Positions 1 through 10,820 of a stretch of 64,000 nt of DNA are shown piece after piece. Source of the stretch: Anniella stebbinsi. Its lineage: Eukaryota > Chordata > Lepidosauria > Squamata > Anniellidae. Positions within the stretch are counted from its first letter, which is position 1. Every line of letters begins with the position of its first letter. The position numbers and the translations under genes were made by a program. The notes below the pieces were generated by a model, which saw only the letters and a list, made by a program, of their open reading frames with translations, was not told the origin of the DNA and did not search any database. The stretch covers positions 230,233,654 to 230,297,653 of the forward strand of contig JARDYH010000001.1 in NCBI GenBank assembly GCA_029215795.1, in the 5' to 3' direction.

Positions 1-36
<36 letters not shown>
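1..36. repeat. (AAT)n microsatellite, L2 3' tail
   Basis: Pure AAT/ATA repeat running off the left window edge. It adjoins the 3' end of the minus-strand L2 LINE at 37-1970, so on the minus strand it is that element's (TTA/ATT)n tail. The same pairing of a GAGGCGGG-containing 3' end with an AAT repeat recurs at 4060-4183 and 22386-22480. Confidence 0.9.
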
Positions 37-37
<1 letters not shown>

Positions 38-1972
38 TATTTATTCATTACCCGCCTCTCCCAACGGATCGAGGCGGGGAACAGCATTAAACACAAAATA
101 CAAAACTGATTAAAAGCACATAAAACCAATACATCATTAAAATACCAATAAAACACCAATAAAACACTTTAAAATTCATCTGGGTAGGCCTGCTGGAAGA
201 GATCAGTCTTTATAGATCTTTTAAATTCCTGAAGACTAGTGAGTTGGCGAATCTCTCCCGACAGGTCATTCCACAATCTCGGAGCGGCAGAAGAGAAGGT
301 CCTCTGGGTAACACTTGTCAGTCTAGTTCTTGTTGACTGTAGTAAATTCTTCCCAGAGGACCTGAGCGTGCGGGGTGGATTGTATGGGAGAAGGCGATCC
401 CGTAGGTAACCTGGACCCAAACCATGTAGGGCTTTAAAGGTAATAACCAACGCTTTGTACTTCACCCGGAAACTGATTGGCAGCCAGTGAAGAGACTTTA
501 AAACTGTTGTAATGTGGTCACCCCTAGATGTACCGGTGACCAACCTGGCCGCCATATTTTGAACTAGTTGAAGTTTCCAGACTAGGCACAGAGGTAGCCC
601 TATGTACAGCGCATTGCAGAAGTCGGGCCTCGAAGTCACCAGCGCGTGCACTACTGATTTTAGGTCTTCCAACTCTAGGAAGGGGCGCAGCCGGCGTATC
701 AGCCGAAGCTGATAGTAGGCACTCCTGGCAGTCGCATCTATCTGAGCTGTCATTTGGAGTGACGGATCCAGGAGCACCCCCAAGCTGCGAACACAGCCTG
801 TCAGGGGGAGTGTAACCCCATCCAGAACTGGTTGACACACCTCCAACCCCAGGTTGTGGCCCTTGACAGTAAGCACCTCCGTCTTGTCTGGATTCAGCCT
901 CAGTTTGTTTTTCCTCATCCAGCCCATTACCGCCTCCAAGCATTCATTCAGAGGAGACACACTATCCTTAGCTGACGCTGTTGTCAAAGGCATAGAGAAA
1001 TATATTTGGGTGTCATCAGCGTATTGATAGCACCCCGCCCCATGCCTCCGGATGATCTCTCCCAGCGGTTTCATGTAGATGTTAAACAGCATTGGGGATA
1101 GGATGGCACCTTGTGGTACACCACATAGCTGCTCTTTCTTTGAAGAGCAACTATCCCCAAGCATCACCAACTGGAACCTGCCCGAGAGATAGGACTGGAA
1201 CCACTGAAGCACAGTGCCCCCGAGTCCCAATTCCCTCAGGCGTTCCAGAAGGATACCATGGTCGATGGTATCGAAAGCTGCTGAGAGGTCCAGGAGTACC
1301 AACAGGGACACACTCTCCCTGTCAATACTTAAGCGTAGATCATCCACTAAGGCGACCATAGCAGTCTCAACTCCATATCCTGCTCTGAAGCCAGTTTGAA
1401 ATGGGTCTAGAAAATCTGTATCATCCAAAACTGCTTGCAGTTGGAAGGCAACCGCCCTCTCGATCACCTTGCCCAAAAATGGAAGATTTGATACTGGCCT
1501 ATAGTTATTAAAGTCCAGGGGATCCAGGGAGGGCTTTTTTAGAAGTGGCCATACTACCGCTTCTTTTAAACATGATGGAAAACTCCCCTCCCTGAGAGAT
1601 GCATTAATAATATATTGTAATTGTGATCTAACTGCATCTCCTCCCTGGGCGACCAGCCAAGAAGGACAGGGATCGAGAGGGCAAGTCGTCCTCCTCACTC
1701 GACCAAGCAGCTTGTCCACGTCCTCGGTACTCACCAACTGAAACTGATCCAGTGTAATTCTACTCGCGGAGTTGCTGGACACTCCATTGTCAGCCTCTGC
1801 TATAATGACAGCATCTAAGTCGGCTCTTATCCGAGAGATTTTATCTGTGAAATGATCGTTAAAGGCATCACAGCGAACTACCGAAGGCTCTAAAATCAGG
1901 TTCAGGGGGGAGGGTGCCCGGGTTAGACCCCTCACCACCCTGAATAGTGACTGCAATATCATACAATAGTCA
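37..1972 (-). mobile_element. L2-clade LINE, 5'-truncated
   Basis: Non-LTR retrotransposon read on the minus strand. It contains an open reverse-transcriptase frame (169-1962), a 3' UTR of roughly 130 bp, and an AAT tail at 1-36. The upstream part (5' UTR and the apurinic-type endonuclease expected in this clade) is absent, as is usual for 5'-truncated LINE insertions. At about 1972 it abuts the 3' stub of a second L2 lying on the plus strand, so one element has landed beside or in the other. The left TSD lies outside the window. Confidence 0.85.
169..1962 (-). CDS. L2 LINE reverse transcriptase, 597 codons, endonuclease missing
   Basis: Encodes the RT part of an L2-type ORF2, which would copy the element's own RNA at a nicked target (target-primed reverse transcription). 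Visible RT blocks, in order, are NNYRPVSNLPFLGKVIE (about residues 152-168), LLDLSAAFDTIDHG with the first catalytic Asp (about 225), GVPQGAILSPMLFNIYM (281-297), and the YADD catalytic box (314-317), followed by thumb and C-terminal LWNDL motifs near 560. No stop or frameshift occurs over 597 codons, which is unusual beside the decayed L2 copies elsewhere in the window and suggests a young insertion. The first Met (1962) is an artefact of truncation: the frame stays open into the adjoining L2 stub. The endonuclease domain is not present, so this copy cannot be autonomous. Confidence 0.85.
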   Translation of the reverse strand: MILQSLFRVVRGLTRAPSPLNLILEPSVVRCDAFNDHFTDKISRIRADLDAVIIAEADNGVSSNSASRITLDQFQLVSTEDVDKLLGRVRRTTCPLDPCPSWLVAQGGDAVRSQLQYIINASLREGSFPSCLKEAVVWPLLKKPSLDPLDFNNYRPVSNLPFLGKVIERAVAFQLQAVLDDTDFLDPFQTGFRAGYGVETAMVALVDDLRLSIDRESVSLLVLLDLSAAFDTIDHGILLERLRELGLGGTVLQWFQSYLSGRFQLVMLGDSCSSKKEQLCGVPQGAILSPMLFNIYMKPLGEIIRRHGAGCYQYADDTQIYFSMPLTTASAKDSVSPLNECLEAVMGWMRKNKLRLNPDKTEVLTVKGHNLGLEVCQPVLDGVTLPLTGCVRSLGVLLDPSLQMTAQIDATARSAYYQLRLIRRLRPFLELEDLKSVVHALVTSRPDFCNALYIGLPLCLVWKLQLVQNMAARLVTGTSRGDHITTVLKSLHWLPISFRVKYKALVITFKALHGLGPGYLRDRLLPYNPPRTLRSSGKNLLQSTRTRLTSVTQRTFSSAAPRLWNDLSGEIRQLTSLQEFKRSIKTDLFQQAYPDEF

Positions 1973-1978
1973 ACAGTT

Positions 1979-2038
1979 GTGAACTGCCCAGAGAGCCTTG
2001 GCTGTTGGGCAGTATAAATATGTAATAAATAAATAAAT
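1979..2038 (+). mobile_element. L2 3'-end stub
   Basis: The segment carries the characteristic terminal hairpin GCCCAGAGAGCC...GGCTGTTGGGC followed by AATAAATAAATAAA, the same 3' terminus seen at 59706-59775 and 30895-30950. Only the last 60 bp are present. It is orientated opposite to the L2 on its left. Confidence 0.8.
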
Positions 2039-3385
2039 TTCCATGTGTGAAGCAGCTATCACAAGTCGAGTCATGCAGACAGAGCTTTTCTGTCACCTAG
2101 AATCACATCAAACAACACCTATTCCTTTTTCTTTTGTTTTAAAAAGAGAAACTTCTTACATTATGTAGCAAGTCATTTACATCCCATTCACACATGCATA
2201 TAAATCATTTGACATCTCTTCCGTAGTCACGCCAACTCAATGACTTGCTGCTGTATGAATTAATCCTGTCCACTGAAATATATTGTGATTGAGAATATAA
2301 CAGGTGCTGCAAACTTTTTTGCCTCTCATGTTTGAACTGTGATGTCTATTTTATGTATGCAGGGCAGAAGCACTTGATGTTGCTGTCACTGAGTGATGAA
2401 CATGCATGTGTGAACTTAACCCTAGTGAGATGTGAGGGCAATGATATACAGACCTGTGAAACAGGCGTTCAAGTTCTGTACAATTTTGTTATTATGTTAA
2501 AACTACAAAGAGTGTTGTAGCACCTTAAAGCACAATGCAGACCCTACACTGGTTAGACTTTAAGATGCTTCAAGCATCTCCGTTACTTTTGTTGCAACAG
2601 TTTAATATAGCTACCTCTCTGGAAATTATTGTGTTGGAAACTTTATCGGTTTCTGTGTTTCTGTGCTTGCCATCTTCTGGTAAATCTCTGGAATTTAAAG
2701 GAAAGTCCTTTATATTCTGGTCAATTAGAAAAATGGTCTACCTCTAGTGGAAATAGGAGCAAGAATTGATCCATCTTTTCCTACATAGCACAGCAGCTGG
2801 CTAATGCTTGCTGTAACTCTTCAGAAAAACTAGAAGGAATATATCTCCAGGTGTTGCAACTTTTTGCAAAGCAATAGATATATGGAGCTCAGCAGTTCCT
2901 TTGATGTACTCCATATTTTCCCATGTTAGGGGATATTATAGACACCACTGCTTGCAAAACCTCTTAGCAGCAGTTCTAGTTTCTCAGCACTGCCGGCGAT
3001 GTGTTCTGGATCCTAACGCAAAAGCTCACGTTAATGTGAGGCTGGAAAAGCTAACACTGCATGTCCTTGTTGTGTTCCGTGTGTCTGGCTTCACATTTAA
3101 CCTCAACCTGTATGCAGTTACAATGCCAATGAGCTGTCCCCATGGGCCATGGATCCTTGAAGTCCTAATGCTACATCTGCAGCAGAGGTGATCTATCTTG
3201 AAGAAGTTGCCAGCCACATGGGACAACAAGAATGTTATGTGGTTTTAACCCATATATCTAAAATTGGGCCTATGTGGCATGATATAGTGACTCATCATCC
3301 TTTACTGTGTCAATTTCACAGCTGAAACTAACGCTAGTAGCACCACTGCCATTTTTGTATTTAAAGCTTTATCCAGAAACAAAGG
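2039..3385. other. No recognisable gene or repeat
   Basis: A/T-rich unique-looking sequence. Open frames are under 100 codons with no motif that I recognise. A plus frame at 2901-3191 was considered as a decayed recombinase and rejected. Confidence 0.5.
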
Positions 3386-3750
3386 AGAGAGCTATACAAG
3401 AGGCATTTAAAGCTCTTTCAAGGCGCATTAAAAAAATTACCTCTACAAGAACGGAGCGCAAATCGGGCGTAGAGGCGCGTTATCTCTCCGATTATGCGCA
3501 TTATCGAATGCACGTTAAATCGCGAGTTTTATTTTGCTCCGTCCGTTAAAGCGCATTTTGACTGTGTGAATAAGCGCTTATGCGCATTAACTACTTGTAA
3601 AGCGCATTTTGGACATCTGTTAATGCGCTTCGCCGCCTCTCGCCGCCTCTCGCTGCCTCTCGTGCAGAGAGATTAGGCGTAAATGCGCTTCTGCTATTAT
3701 GCGCATAATCGCCTAACCAGGCGCAAAAGCGAATCCTTGTAGAAGGGACC
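3386..3750. mobile_element. CG-rich MITE (GCGCAT family), copy 1
   Basis: A 365-bp island dense in ATGCGC/GCGCAT words within A/T-rich DNA, nearly identical over its core to 32969-33322. The right end CTTGTAGAAGGGACC is roughly the reverse complement of the left end of copy 2. The left terminus here is degraded (CTATACAAG). An inner repeat of the terminal word (CCTCTACAAG at about 3442) lies about 55 bp inside. No coding capacity is seen. It is inferred to be a non-autonomous DNA transposon. Confidence 0.7.
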
Positions 3751-4011
3751 ATGGAGAGACTGCAATACATCTAAGGAGACGCAAAATAAGCATAGAGAAA
3801 GAGAGAAGATGGATGGACATACACAGTTAAAAAAATAAAAAATAAAATGGGTCACTTGTTGCATTGGGTCTGGATCTGGAAAGGTTGAACTCAACTGACA
3901 CACAACTGACACACACAACAAATGTATTTTCTGTCAACTACATGTTGCTTTACATATTTCAGAATGAACACTGTAAAATATGTTCATGTTGTTGCCACCA
4001 GGTGGCCAAAA

Positions 4012-4059
4012 TAGTGTGACCATATGAAAAGGAGGACAGGGCTTCTGTATCTTTAATAG

Positions 4060-4101
<42 letters not shown>

Positions 4102-4347
4102 TTTATTTATTTATTACCCGCCTCTCCCCCTTGGATTGAAGTGGGGAACAGCATCATACAGACAATATGTATGCCTAACATGACCAGATACAAAAGAGGG
4201 CAGGGCTCCTGCAGCTTTAACTGTTGTGATGAAGAAGGAATTTCACCAGGTGCTACATGCAGACAAAAGACACCTGCTGAAATTCCCTTTTCAAAACCAC
4301 TGTTAAAGATACAGGGGCCCTGTCCTCCTTTTCGTATGATCACCATA
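4012..4347 (+). mobile_element. Fold-back hAT MITE (family F1), interrupted by an L2 stub
   Basis: Ends TAGTGTGACCATATG and CGTATGATCACCATA are degraded F1 termini. The 8-bp flanks are identical (GGCCAAAA at 4004-4011 and 4348-4355), a clear hAT-size TSD. The first 49 bp are followed by a short L2 3' end with AAT tail (about 4060-4183), and the MITE resumes at about 4184 in its central unit. Most of the first half was lost around the insertion. Orientation is called from the asymmetric centre of the family (the complete inner unit lies on the right). Confidence 0.85.
4060..4183 (-). mobile_element. L2 3' stub with (AAT)n tail inside MITE
   Basis: AAT repeat (4062-4101) followed by TTTATTTATTACCCGCCTCTCC, matching the 3' end of the L2 at 37-170. 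About 80 bp of element body remain. It sits inside the F1 MITE at 4012-4347 and is therefore younger than it. Confidence 0.75.
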
Positions 4348-4426
4348 GGCCAAAAGACACATTCATTTGTTTAGAAAAGTTCAAGCTGTTTTCCAAAATG
4401 GATGCCAAGTTGGGGCCTCTGGGCTT

Positions 4427-4760
4427 CTTCACATTTAGCAAAAGTCCCTCAGTCTTACTGGGGTTTTGACTTCTGGAGTCTTCATGGGCTGAATGATTGG
4501 CACATTACACGTACTCCCCCCCCCCCCACTTTTTCGCCTGTTCCTTCCCCATATGTTTCAATTATACAACCAGCAGATGGTGTTGCATTATAGTGTGATT
4601 TTGATTTATTACGCATTTCTATGGTTTTATAAAATGGCAGATTCCCACTTGAAAATGGTGGGAGAAGCATCGGAGTTTGACAATGCCGTGAAAAGGACTC
4701 ACAAACTTCCGGAGTGACCAATCACAAGCATGCAATAAAATCGCTTGTGTGGAGAAGCTT
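4427..4760 (+). repeat. Dispersed 335-bp repeat (family F8), copy 1
   Basis: Aligns by eye along its whole length with 63519-63853. Shared landmarks are CACATTTAGCAAA near the start, a C-rich run, CCCCATATGTTT, ATAAAATGG, and a 3' end GAGTGACCA...GCAATAAAAT.GCTTGT. The ends are short inverted copies (CTTCTTCACA / TGTGGAGAAG), which suggests a MITE. The 3' part is shared with the repeats at 20985, 54690 and 55995. Confidence 0.65.
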
Positions 4761-5376
4761 GGAACCCAGTTATTACTTGACATTGCTGGCATAGATTCTG
4801 AAAGATACACAAGTTGTTGACAAGCAGCCTATGCTCACTTAAACACCATTTCTAGAAAATTACAGAGCCCAAAATTAAAATATCTTCCTCCTGGAGGTTT
4901 AACACGCTAACTGTGCCCCATGTGTTCAGGGAAATTTTTCCTCAGAACTCTTGGATATTTCTAGTCATTGACATATTTGTTATTCCTGACATTTGGCAAG
5001 AAAATCCAAATGTGTGTGGATTGCATTTTGGGGGAAGAGTGGGACTGAAGGGAGATAATTCATACACTTTCCTTATGGCTAATTTGATTGTGTGGGGGAG
5101 GTGGGGGAGTGGGAAAAGTCTGGTGGCACATTTATTTTTGCAAACATTTTCATGGGCCAGAGACCACTTTGTCAGATACATGACATGGTCACTAAGTCGT
5201 GGATAGGTGGTAGTGCTGTGCTGAAAATTTGCTCCACATTTTTCTCCCAAGTATTCTCATTCTATTTGATAGAAAATAAATTGCTTTTGGAGGGAAAAAT
5301 CAAAGGAGGAGAAAATGTCAGTGAAATTTTCATGGATCCTGTGACTTCTGTTAAAGCCCGGGGGGAGGGGGATCTT
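4761..5376. other. No gene seen; short G-rich run
   Basis: Unique-looking sequence. A GGGGGAGGTGGGGGAG run lies at 5093-5110. The open frames on both strands (about 100 codons) show no family motif. Confidence 0.4.
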
Positions 5377-5780
5377 TATTCATTTATTTATTTATTGCAT
5401 TTATATCTAGGCTGACCAGATGAAAAGGAGGACAGGGCTCATATAACTTTAAGAGTTGTAGAGAAAAGGGAATTTCAGCAGGTGTCATTTGTATGCAATT
5501 AGTTCCTGGTGAAATTCCCTCTTCATCACAACAGTTAAAGTTGCAGGCACTATACTAGAGTGACTATATACAAAAGAAGGCAGGGCCCCTGCAACTTTAA
5601 CAGTTGTGATGAAGAGGGAATTTCACCAGGAACTAATTGCATACAAATGACACTGGCTGAAATTCCCTTTTCTCTGCAACTGTTAAAGTTACATGAGCCC
5701 TGTCCTCCTTTTCAGATGGTCAGCCTATTAATCCCACCTTTTTTTTCCTTGAAGGAACCAAATCACAGGGAAACTCTTCC
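5377..5780 (-). mobile_element. SINE/LINE 3'-end stub split by an F1 MITE
   Basis: TTATTTATTTATTGCATTTATATC (5381-5407) and the right-hand CCCACCTTTTTTTTCC...AAGGAACC (5733-5760) read together as the reverse complement of the 3' end common to the SINEs at 53076 and 56835 (GGAAAAAGG.GGGATATAAAT). The F1 MITE 5408-5727 sits exactly at the join. Confidence 0.5.
5408..5727 (+). mobile_element. Fold-back hAT MITE (family F1), 320 bp
   Basis: Full-length copy with ends TAGGCTGACCAGATG and CAGATGGTCAGCCTA. Its halves are inverted copies of one another, and each half is itself an imperfect palindrome (ACTTTAA.AGTTGT...GGGAATTTCA then GAAATTCCCTCT...ACAACAGTTAAAGTT). The centre CACTATACTAGAGTGAC carries an internal terminus-like TAGAGTGAC. 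The TSD is eroded (TTTATATC / TTAATCCC). Confidence 0.85.
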
Positions 5781-7204
5781 CTATGGAGCTTCTTCAGATC
5801 AGGAAATATGGCCAGCTGGGGAGGCTGCAGAGTGGTGGAGAGACGTGTAATAGAAAGATGTGTAACATACTTGGCCTGTGTCTTTTGGTAAGCTTAAAAA
5901 CACTACCAAAAGAAATTCTAAAGCCTCCTGAGAATCAGGCAGAACAAACAGAAGGCTCTTTCACAGGGTGGAAAATTTAGATATTGGAATTAGATAGGTG
6001 TGTGTGTGTGTGTGTGATTACCCTGAGTACTGAGAGAAGAGAAAGAAGAATGTTTCTTTATGAACAGTTTTAGAAGACATAAAACATCTAAACACCAGAA
6101 TACAAGCGGGGATGCCTATTCAGTTGTCAAACACTATAATACAGTTCTTGGTATTCAGAATGTTCTATGCATATTAGCCTTATGGCAGTAAATATATGAA
6201 AGAGTAGGGTTAGGAATTACTCAGAAATGGAGCATGGCACACATGTTGGTGCTTAAAGAGCTGAAATCAGTACACAAGGTTCTTGCTAGTTATATTTATT
6301 TAACAAGACTTTTCAACTTTCTGTACAATATCAGGCTGCCACTGATAGAAGTGAAAGATGGATTAGGTCTCTTTGTATCTATTGGGCCTGGAGCATCACA
6401 TTGTATTGCTTTATACAGCACAATTGAGACCGCGTTACGATCACTGCATGCACTGTTGGGGCATTGCAAGTTAGCAGGGTCGTCGTTGAGGCAGGAGACA
6501 AGCAGCAGGAGGCGAAGGGATCAGTCGGATGAGGTCAGAGGTGAATAGCCAGTTCTGACAGCTGGCCAAGGTCCTTCAGGGATGGGAGGGCATCTGGGGA
6601 TTGCCACTGGGGAGTGGAGCAGCAGTTTGCCCCCCTCTGACCTTCCTTCACCCTTTTTGTGCCCTCTTCTTCCCTTGACAATGCCCTCTGTGTAGGCGCT
6701 ATGAAAACACCACATGAATTGAAAGTACATCATGCAAAGAATTCTTTCAAATTAAAAACGAGGAAGAGTTATGGCTTACTGGGAGCAGAATCAAAGGGTG
6801 TACAACTTCCTATGGAACATTTACATCTAGTTTGTTACATCTGCCAAAAAGGCTTTCCATTCACTGATTAGAATACCAGATAGATGACAGTCTAAAAACA
6901 ACATGAGATGTTAGCAACATCTTTGTTGTAGCCTTTTCAGGTCTTTTCTTGACCAGTTAGCGCCAAGTATCAGTAGACTAAAATCTGTTAATCATCTCAA
7001 ACAGATTTTTGATGATAGGAAAAGGTGCGCCAACTGAGCATATCCAGAGCAGACAATCTTCCTCTATGACATATCACTGCCAGCTTTGGCCAGCTGCCTT
7101 GTTTTGATAAATGGTTCCTTAAAAATGATTAGGTTTCTTAGGCATGGACCATCTTATTTCCTTCTGCTCTGTACTTGTGTTGCTCTATAGCAGTCTTTGG
7201 TTTT
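5781..7204. other. No gene seen; short (TG)n
   Basis: Contains a (GT)n run at 5999-6016. Otherwise there is no recognisable coding sequence or repeat. Confidence 0.4.
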
Positions 7205-7675
7205 CTTCAGACAACTCGCTAATCCATGGTTAGGCCACTAACCTTTTTGTGGCAAATAGTTAGTGAGTATGTTTAAACTGTGGTTATGTAGCCACCATGG
7301 TTAGGAATGGTTAACACAACACACTTAAGTCATGGTTAACGTGATATACTAAGCCATAATGCGCTTGTTCAGACAACATGCTAAGCCATGGTTGGGCCGC
7401 TAACCCCTTTGCAGCAAATGAGTCCCAATGCTTAAAATCTGGATGGCACCAGTTAGGGGGAAGATCCTGTTCAGATGACACGCTAAGCAACGGTGGCTAA
7501 GGATTTTGAGGTAAACAATTATCCTGTTCAGACGACACGCTAAGCCACGGTGGTTAAGTGTTTTGAGCTAAACATTATGGCTTAGTGTGTTGTGTGAACC
7601 AAGATTTAGAGTGTCATGCGAACCATTCCTAACCATGGTGGCTACATAACCAGGGTTTAAACGTGCTCAATAATC
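7205..7675. mobile_element. Fold-back element with iterated GTTCAGACRACACGCTAAGC
   Basis: Two 42-bp arms (7271-7312 and 7621-7662) are near-perfect inverted repeats built around GTAGCCACCATGGTTAGG. Outside and between them the word (T)TCAGACRACWCGCTAAKCCA recurs as direct copies at about 7206, 7368, 7470 and 7517. There is no coding capacity, so it is a non-autonomous fold-back DNA element by structure. The terminal ends and TSD could not be fixed. Confidence 0.6.
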
Positions 7676-8076
7676 ATTCTCAGTTTCCAGCAATGGTGTG
7701 GAATCTTTTGCTATGGTTTCTTTCCATTCCACTTTAGTTTTGCATATTTGAAGGAACCATGAAGTGAGGGCTGGGGCCATCGCCATAGGTTCACGTGGAA
7801 AGCCTCCACAGATACAGAAGGTGGTGCCTCCTCTTCAGTTTGTTGACCTACAGGAGTACAGGGCAATGGAAATGCGAGAGGTGGGGTGGGTAGGTGGGTC
7901 TTCTCACGCGTTACTTTACACACTCTAAGGGAATGGCTGAACAGGACTAGAATTAGGTTGGTTAGGGTAGGAGAGATTTGGAGAGAAAAGCAGCTGGGAG
8001 AGAGGGTGGGAAGACGATGAGAGGGTTTTTTGTGGGGCGGGGGAATGGAGCTGCAGTGATCATTGTATTTTGAGCA

Positions 8077-8400
8077 TATTTATTTATTTGATTTGTACTC
8101 CATCTTTCTATGTAAAAAAATGGCACTCAAGGGAGGTTATAGAACCAACTAAAATCAATTAAAACAATACAATGCATGAAGTGCAATAAAAGCATAACCA
8201 TGACAGAAAAAAATGTTATTCAGAACAGCACCCAACCCACCAGACCCACTTACAGGTTAGAGGCCTTCTTAAATAAAGAGTCTTTACCTGCCGGTGGAGG
8301 GACATCAAAGAGGGAGCAAACCTAGCCTCCCTTGGGAGGGTCACAGAAAAGGCCCTCTCTCAGGTCGCCATCAAATGTACCACTAAAAGTGGTGGTCTCG
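8077..8400 (-). mobile_element. L2-like LINE 3' end
   Basis: On the minus strand this ends in (AAATA)n and shows the L2-like 3' layout: a short coding remnant around GAGAGAGGGCCTTTTCTGTGACCC (8331-8365), then an A-rich UTR. It is heavily decayed and 5'-truncated. Confidence 0.55.
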
Positions 8401-9184
8401 CATATGAGTTATTCGTGTTCCTATACAGAGTTGTCTTCATATTCCTCGCTCGCCCAAAATATGCTGATTAGCTGTAAATAAACTCTGCTTATGTTTTTGG
8501 GAAAAAACCAGATCTGTACTGTTTTCTAGACAGAGCCTACATTGGTAAGATGTGAACACCTCCCCAGGAAATAGTTTATTTTAAAAATACTATATATATA
8601 TATATATATATATATAGTCACTTTGTTCTCTCTGGCTGACTAGCATTTGTTTCCAAACTTACAGTAAAATCCTTGAAGAGGTGAGGATGGCTCAGGTTGG
8701 AGAAGGGGTTTTGTTTTTAAAATCTTAAAACTCTCTAACCCAATAAGCTAAAATATGGGTGGCTAAAATATACTAACAAAAACCTGCTATGAAAATATCC
8801 CCAGCCAATGAAAACTTGCCTGAATTGTTGTTATTATTATTATTATTATTGTTATTATTATTAGGAATGGGGAATCAATGTCTTACTGCTTCCTAGCTTG
8901 CATAGGCTAGCTATCTAAGACACCTGCTGCTATGGGATGTAGTGATTTTAGCACTCTCCAAGGATGTCCCTATGACATGATAGGACACTGCATTCCATGC
9001 CTGCAGCTTCCAATGTAGAATGAGGATTAGCTACAACCCTCCCCTAAATTGAGTGCCAATAATTCATCGACATATAATGGCCCTTTCTTAGATATGTTCA
9101 AATTTTACTAGCTATACTAATGCTCTGTTGCTTTAGCATTGCTAGAGCAGGTCAAACTGTCACTCTTTTTAAGAGACCAAATAT
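8401..9184. other. No gene; (TA)n and (TTA)n microsatellites
   Basis: (TA)n at 8590-8616 and an interrupted (TTA)n at 8826-8862. No other feature is recognised. Confidence 0.5.
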
Positions 9185-9500
9185 TAGGGGGACCATATGG
9201 AAAGGAGGACAGGGCTCCTGTATCTTTATCAGGTGCATTGAAAGAGGAATTTTAGTAGGTGTTTTTTGTATGCATGCAGTACCTGGAGAAATTCTTTCTT
9301 CATCATGACAGTTAAAGCTGCAGTAGCCCTGCCCTCTTTAGTATCTGGTCACTCTAGTATAGCTCCTGCAGCTTTAACTGTTGTGATGAAGAGGGAATTT
9401 CACCAGGTGCTGCATGTATACAAATGAAACCTGCTGAAATTCCCTTTTCAATAAAACTAAGATACCGGAGCCCTGTTCTCCTTTTCATATGGTCACCCTA
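9185..9500 (-). mobile_element. Fold-back hAT MITE (family F1)
   Basis: Ends are TAGGGGGACCATATGG and CATATGGTCACCCTA. The complete inner unit (CTGCCCTCTTTAGTATCTGGTCACTCTA) lies in the left half, so this copy is in the opposite orientation to 5408-5727. Flanks CCAAATAT and CAAAATAT look like an eroded 8-bp TSD. Confidence 0.8.
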
Positions 9501-9932
9501 GCAAAATATGCTTTGCATACCTAGCACAGAGACCTACATAAATTATTCATAGCAATTGTTACTTAGGGTGTAGGACGAAAAAGTTGGCTAACAACAGAGA
9601 TGGTCACGAGGAATAATCACACGTAATCTGATGTCTGGGGTGGGGCAAAATGGCCCACTTCTCCACCCTAAATGGAACTGTGGTTCTGAATTCCTTCACT
9701 TTTCCTCCCAATTTCAGACACATTAACACAGTAGTATTTTTCTGTTGTCATAAGCATGATTGTACAATTTCTTTGGGAGCTGGAGTACTCCATACTTCAA
9801 GGTGACTGCTCACAACTTTGCAGCACTGGATATTATTGCAACAGCTTCCAGACATAGAAGCGATTATAATTATTTTCATTCTCTCTCTCTCTTTTTGATC
9901 ACACTCCTCCAGATGCGCTATTCACTTAGGAT

Positions 9933-10027
9933 GCAATCCCTATGCCTGTTTAGACAGAAAAAAGTCATACAACTCCTAGCATTCCCCAGCCAGCATTTTT
10001 TTCTGTCTAAACAGACATAGGATTGTG
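9933..10027. repeat. Short hairpin repeat (CCCAGCATTCCCCAGCCAGCAT family)
   Basis: GCAATCCCTATGCCTGTTTAGACAG at the left is the inverted partner of CTGTCTAAACAGACATAGGATTGTG at the right. The loop holds ACAACTCCTAGCATTCCCCAG. Related sequence is at 23535-23993, 35985-36055 and 36842-36912. Probably a small MITE family. Confidence 0.6.
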
Positions 10028-10291
10028 TCTTTAACCTTCCACTAACCCTTGGTAGTCTCCACACAGCATGTAATTATTGCATGGTGTATAAAACACAATG
10101 GGGGAATGACAAAATGATAAAAACACCTTTGAGCTTTGCATGCCATACCGTCCCAGGTGTGTTCAGTTGATTATGTCTGACTAAATATCATTATTTAATA
10201 TGGGATTAAATAGATTCTTTAAAAACGTAAACATGATAGGGAAGTAAAAAGTGTACAGCAGTGAAATGAGAATGTGTAGCTAACCAGATTT

Positions 10292-10292
<1 letters not shown>

Positions 10293-10333
<41 letters not shown>
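10293..10333. repeat. (TA)n microsatellite
   Basis: About 41 bp of uninterrupted TA dinucleotides. Confidence 0.95.
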
Positions 10334-10335
<2 letters not shown>

Positions 10336-10789
10336 CATCATGCTCTTTATATTAGAGGAAACTTTAAATAAAGGACAGTAACCTTACAGGGAATAATTAT
10401 TTCTAGAAAACTGAAAATAGGAAAAGGATAAAGGAATTTGCTTCTAATGTCAGAGATTCAGTACAAATTGTAGTGACGGAACTCTGTTTATAGCAGCCCT
10501 AGAAAAAGTCTCTCCCCCCCTCCGCACACACTTCAGAAAGAAATGTATAGACGAATATACTAGTATATGGAAAAGAAAGAGGAAAGTATATGCCTGGGAT
10601 TTCAGCTGTCTTGCAGCAGGATCTGATGATGTACAAAGGACCATCTACCAGTGTGTATCTCTGATCGAAGAAATACTATTGTTAGTTTTTAATATTTTAT
10701 ATCTTCCATCAGAACAAAGTTACACACACTCGACTCCTCCACCCCCCACATCCCATTTAGGGACCAAGAGCACCCCTCACGGCAGGTCG

Positions 10790-10819
<30 letters not shown>
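10790..10819. repeat. (CAT)n microsatellite
   Basis: Ten uninterrupted CAT units followed by a T run. Confidence 0.95.

Positions 10820-10820
<1 letters not shown>

Noticed and set aside
2760..3200. Plus-strand frame 2901-3191 as a decayed DIRS-type recombinase (WSS...HYRIH-like phrase)
   Set aside because: Only a loose resemblance over about 25 residues; no HxxR motif or neighbouring RT.
5560..5850. Repeated MTIYKRRQGPC-like frames (also at 4141, 59853, 62982)
   Set aside because: Same accidental frame through copies of the F1 MITE; the product has no independent support.
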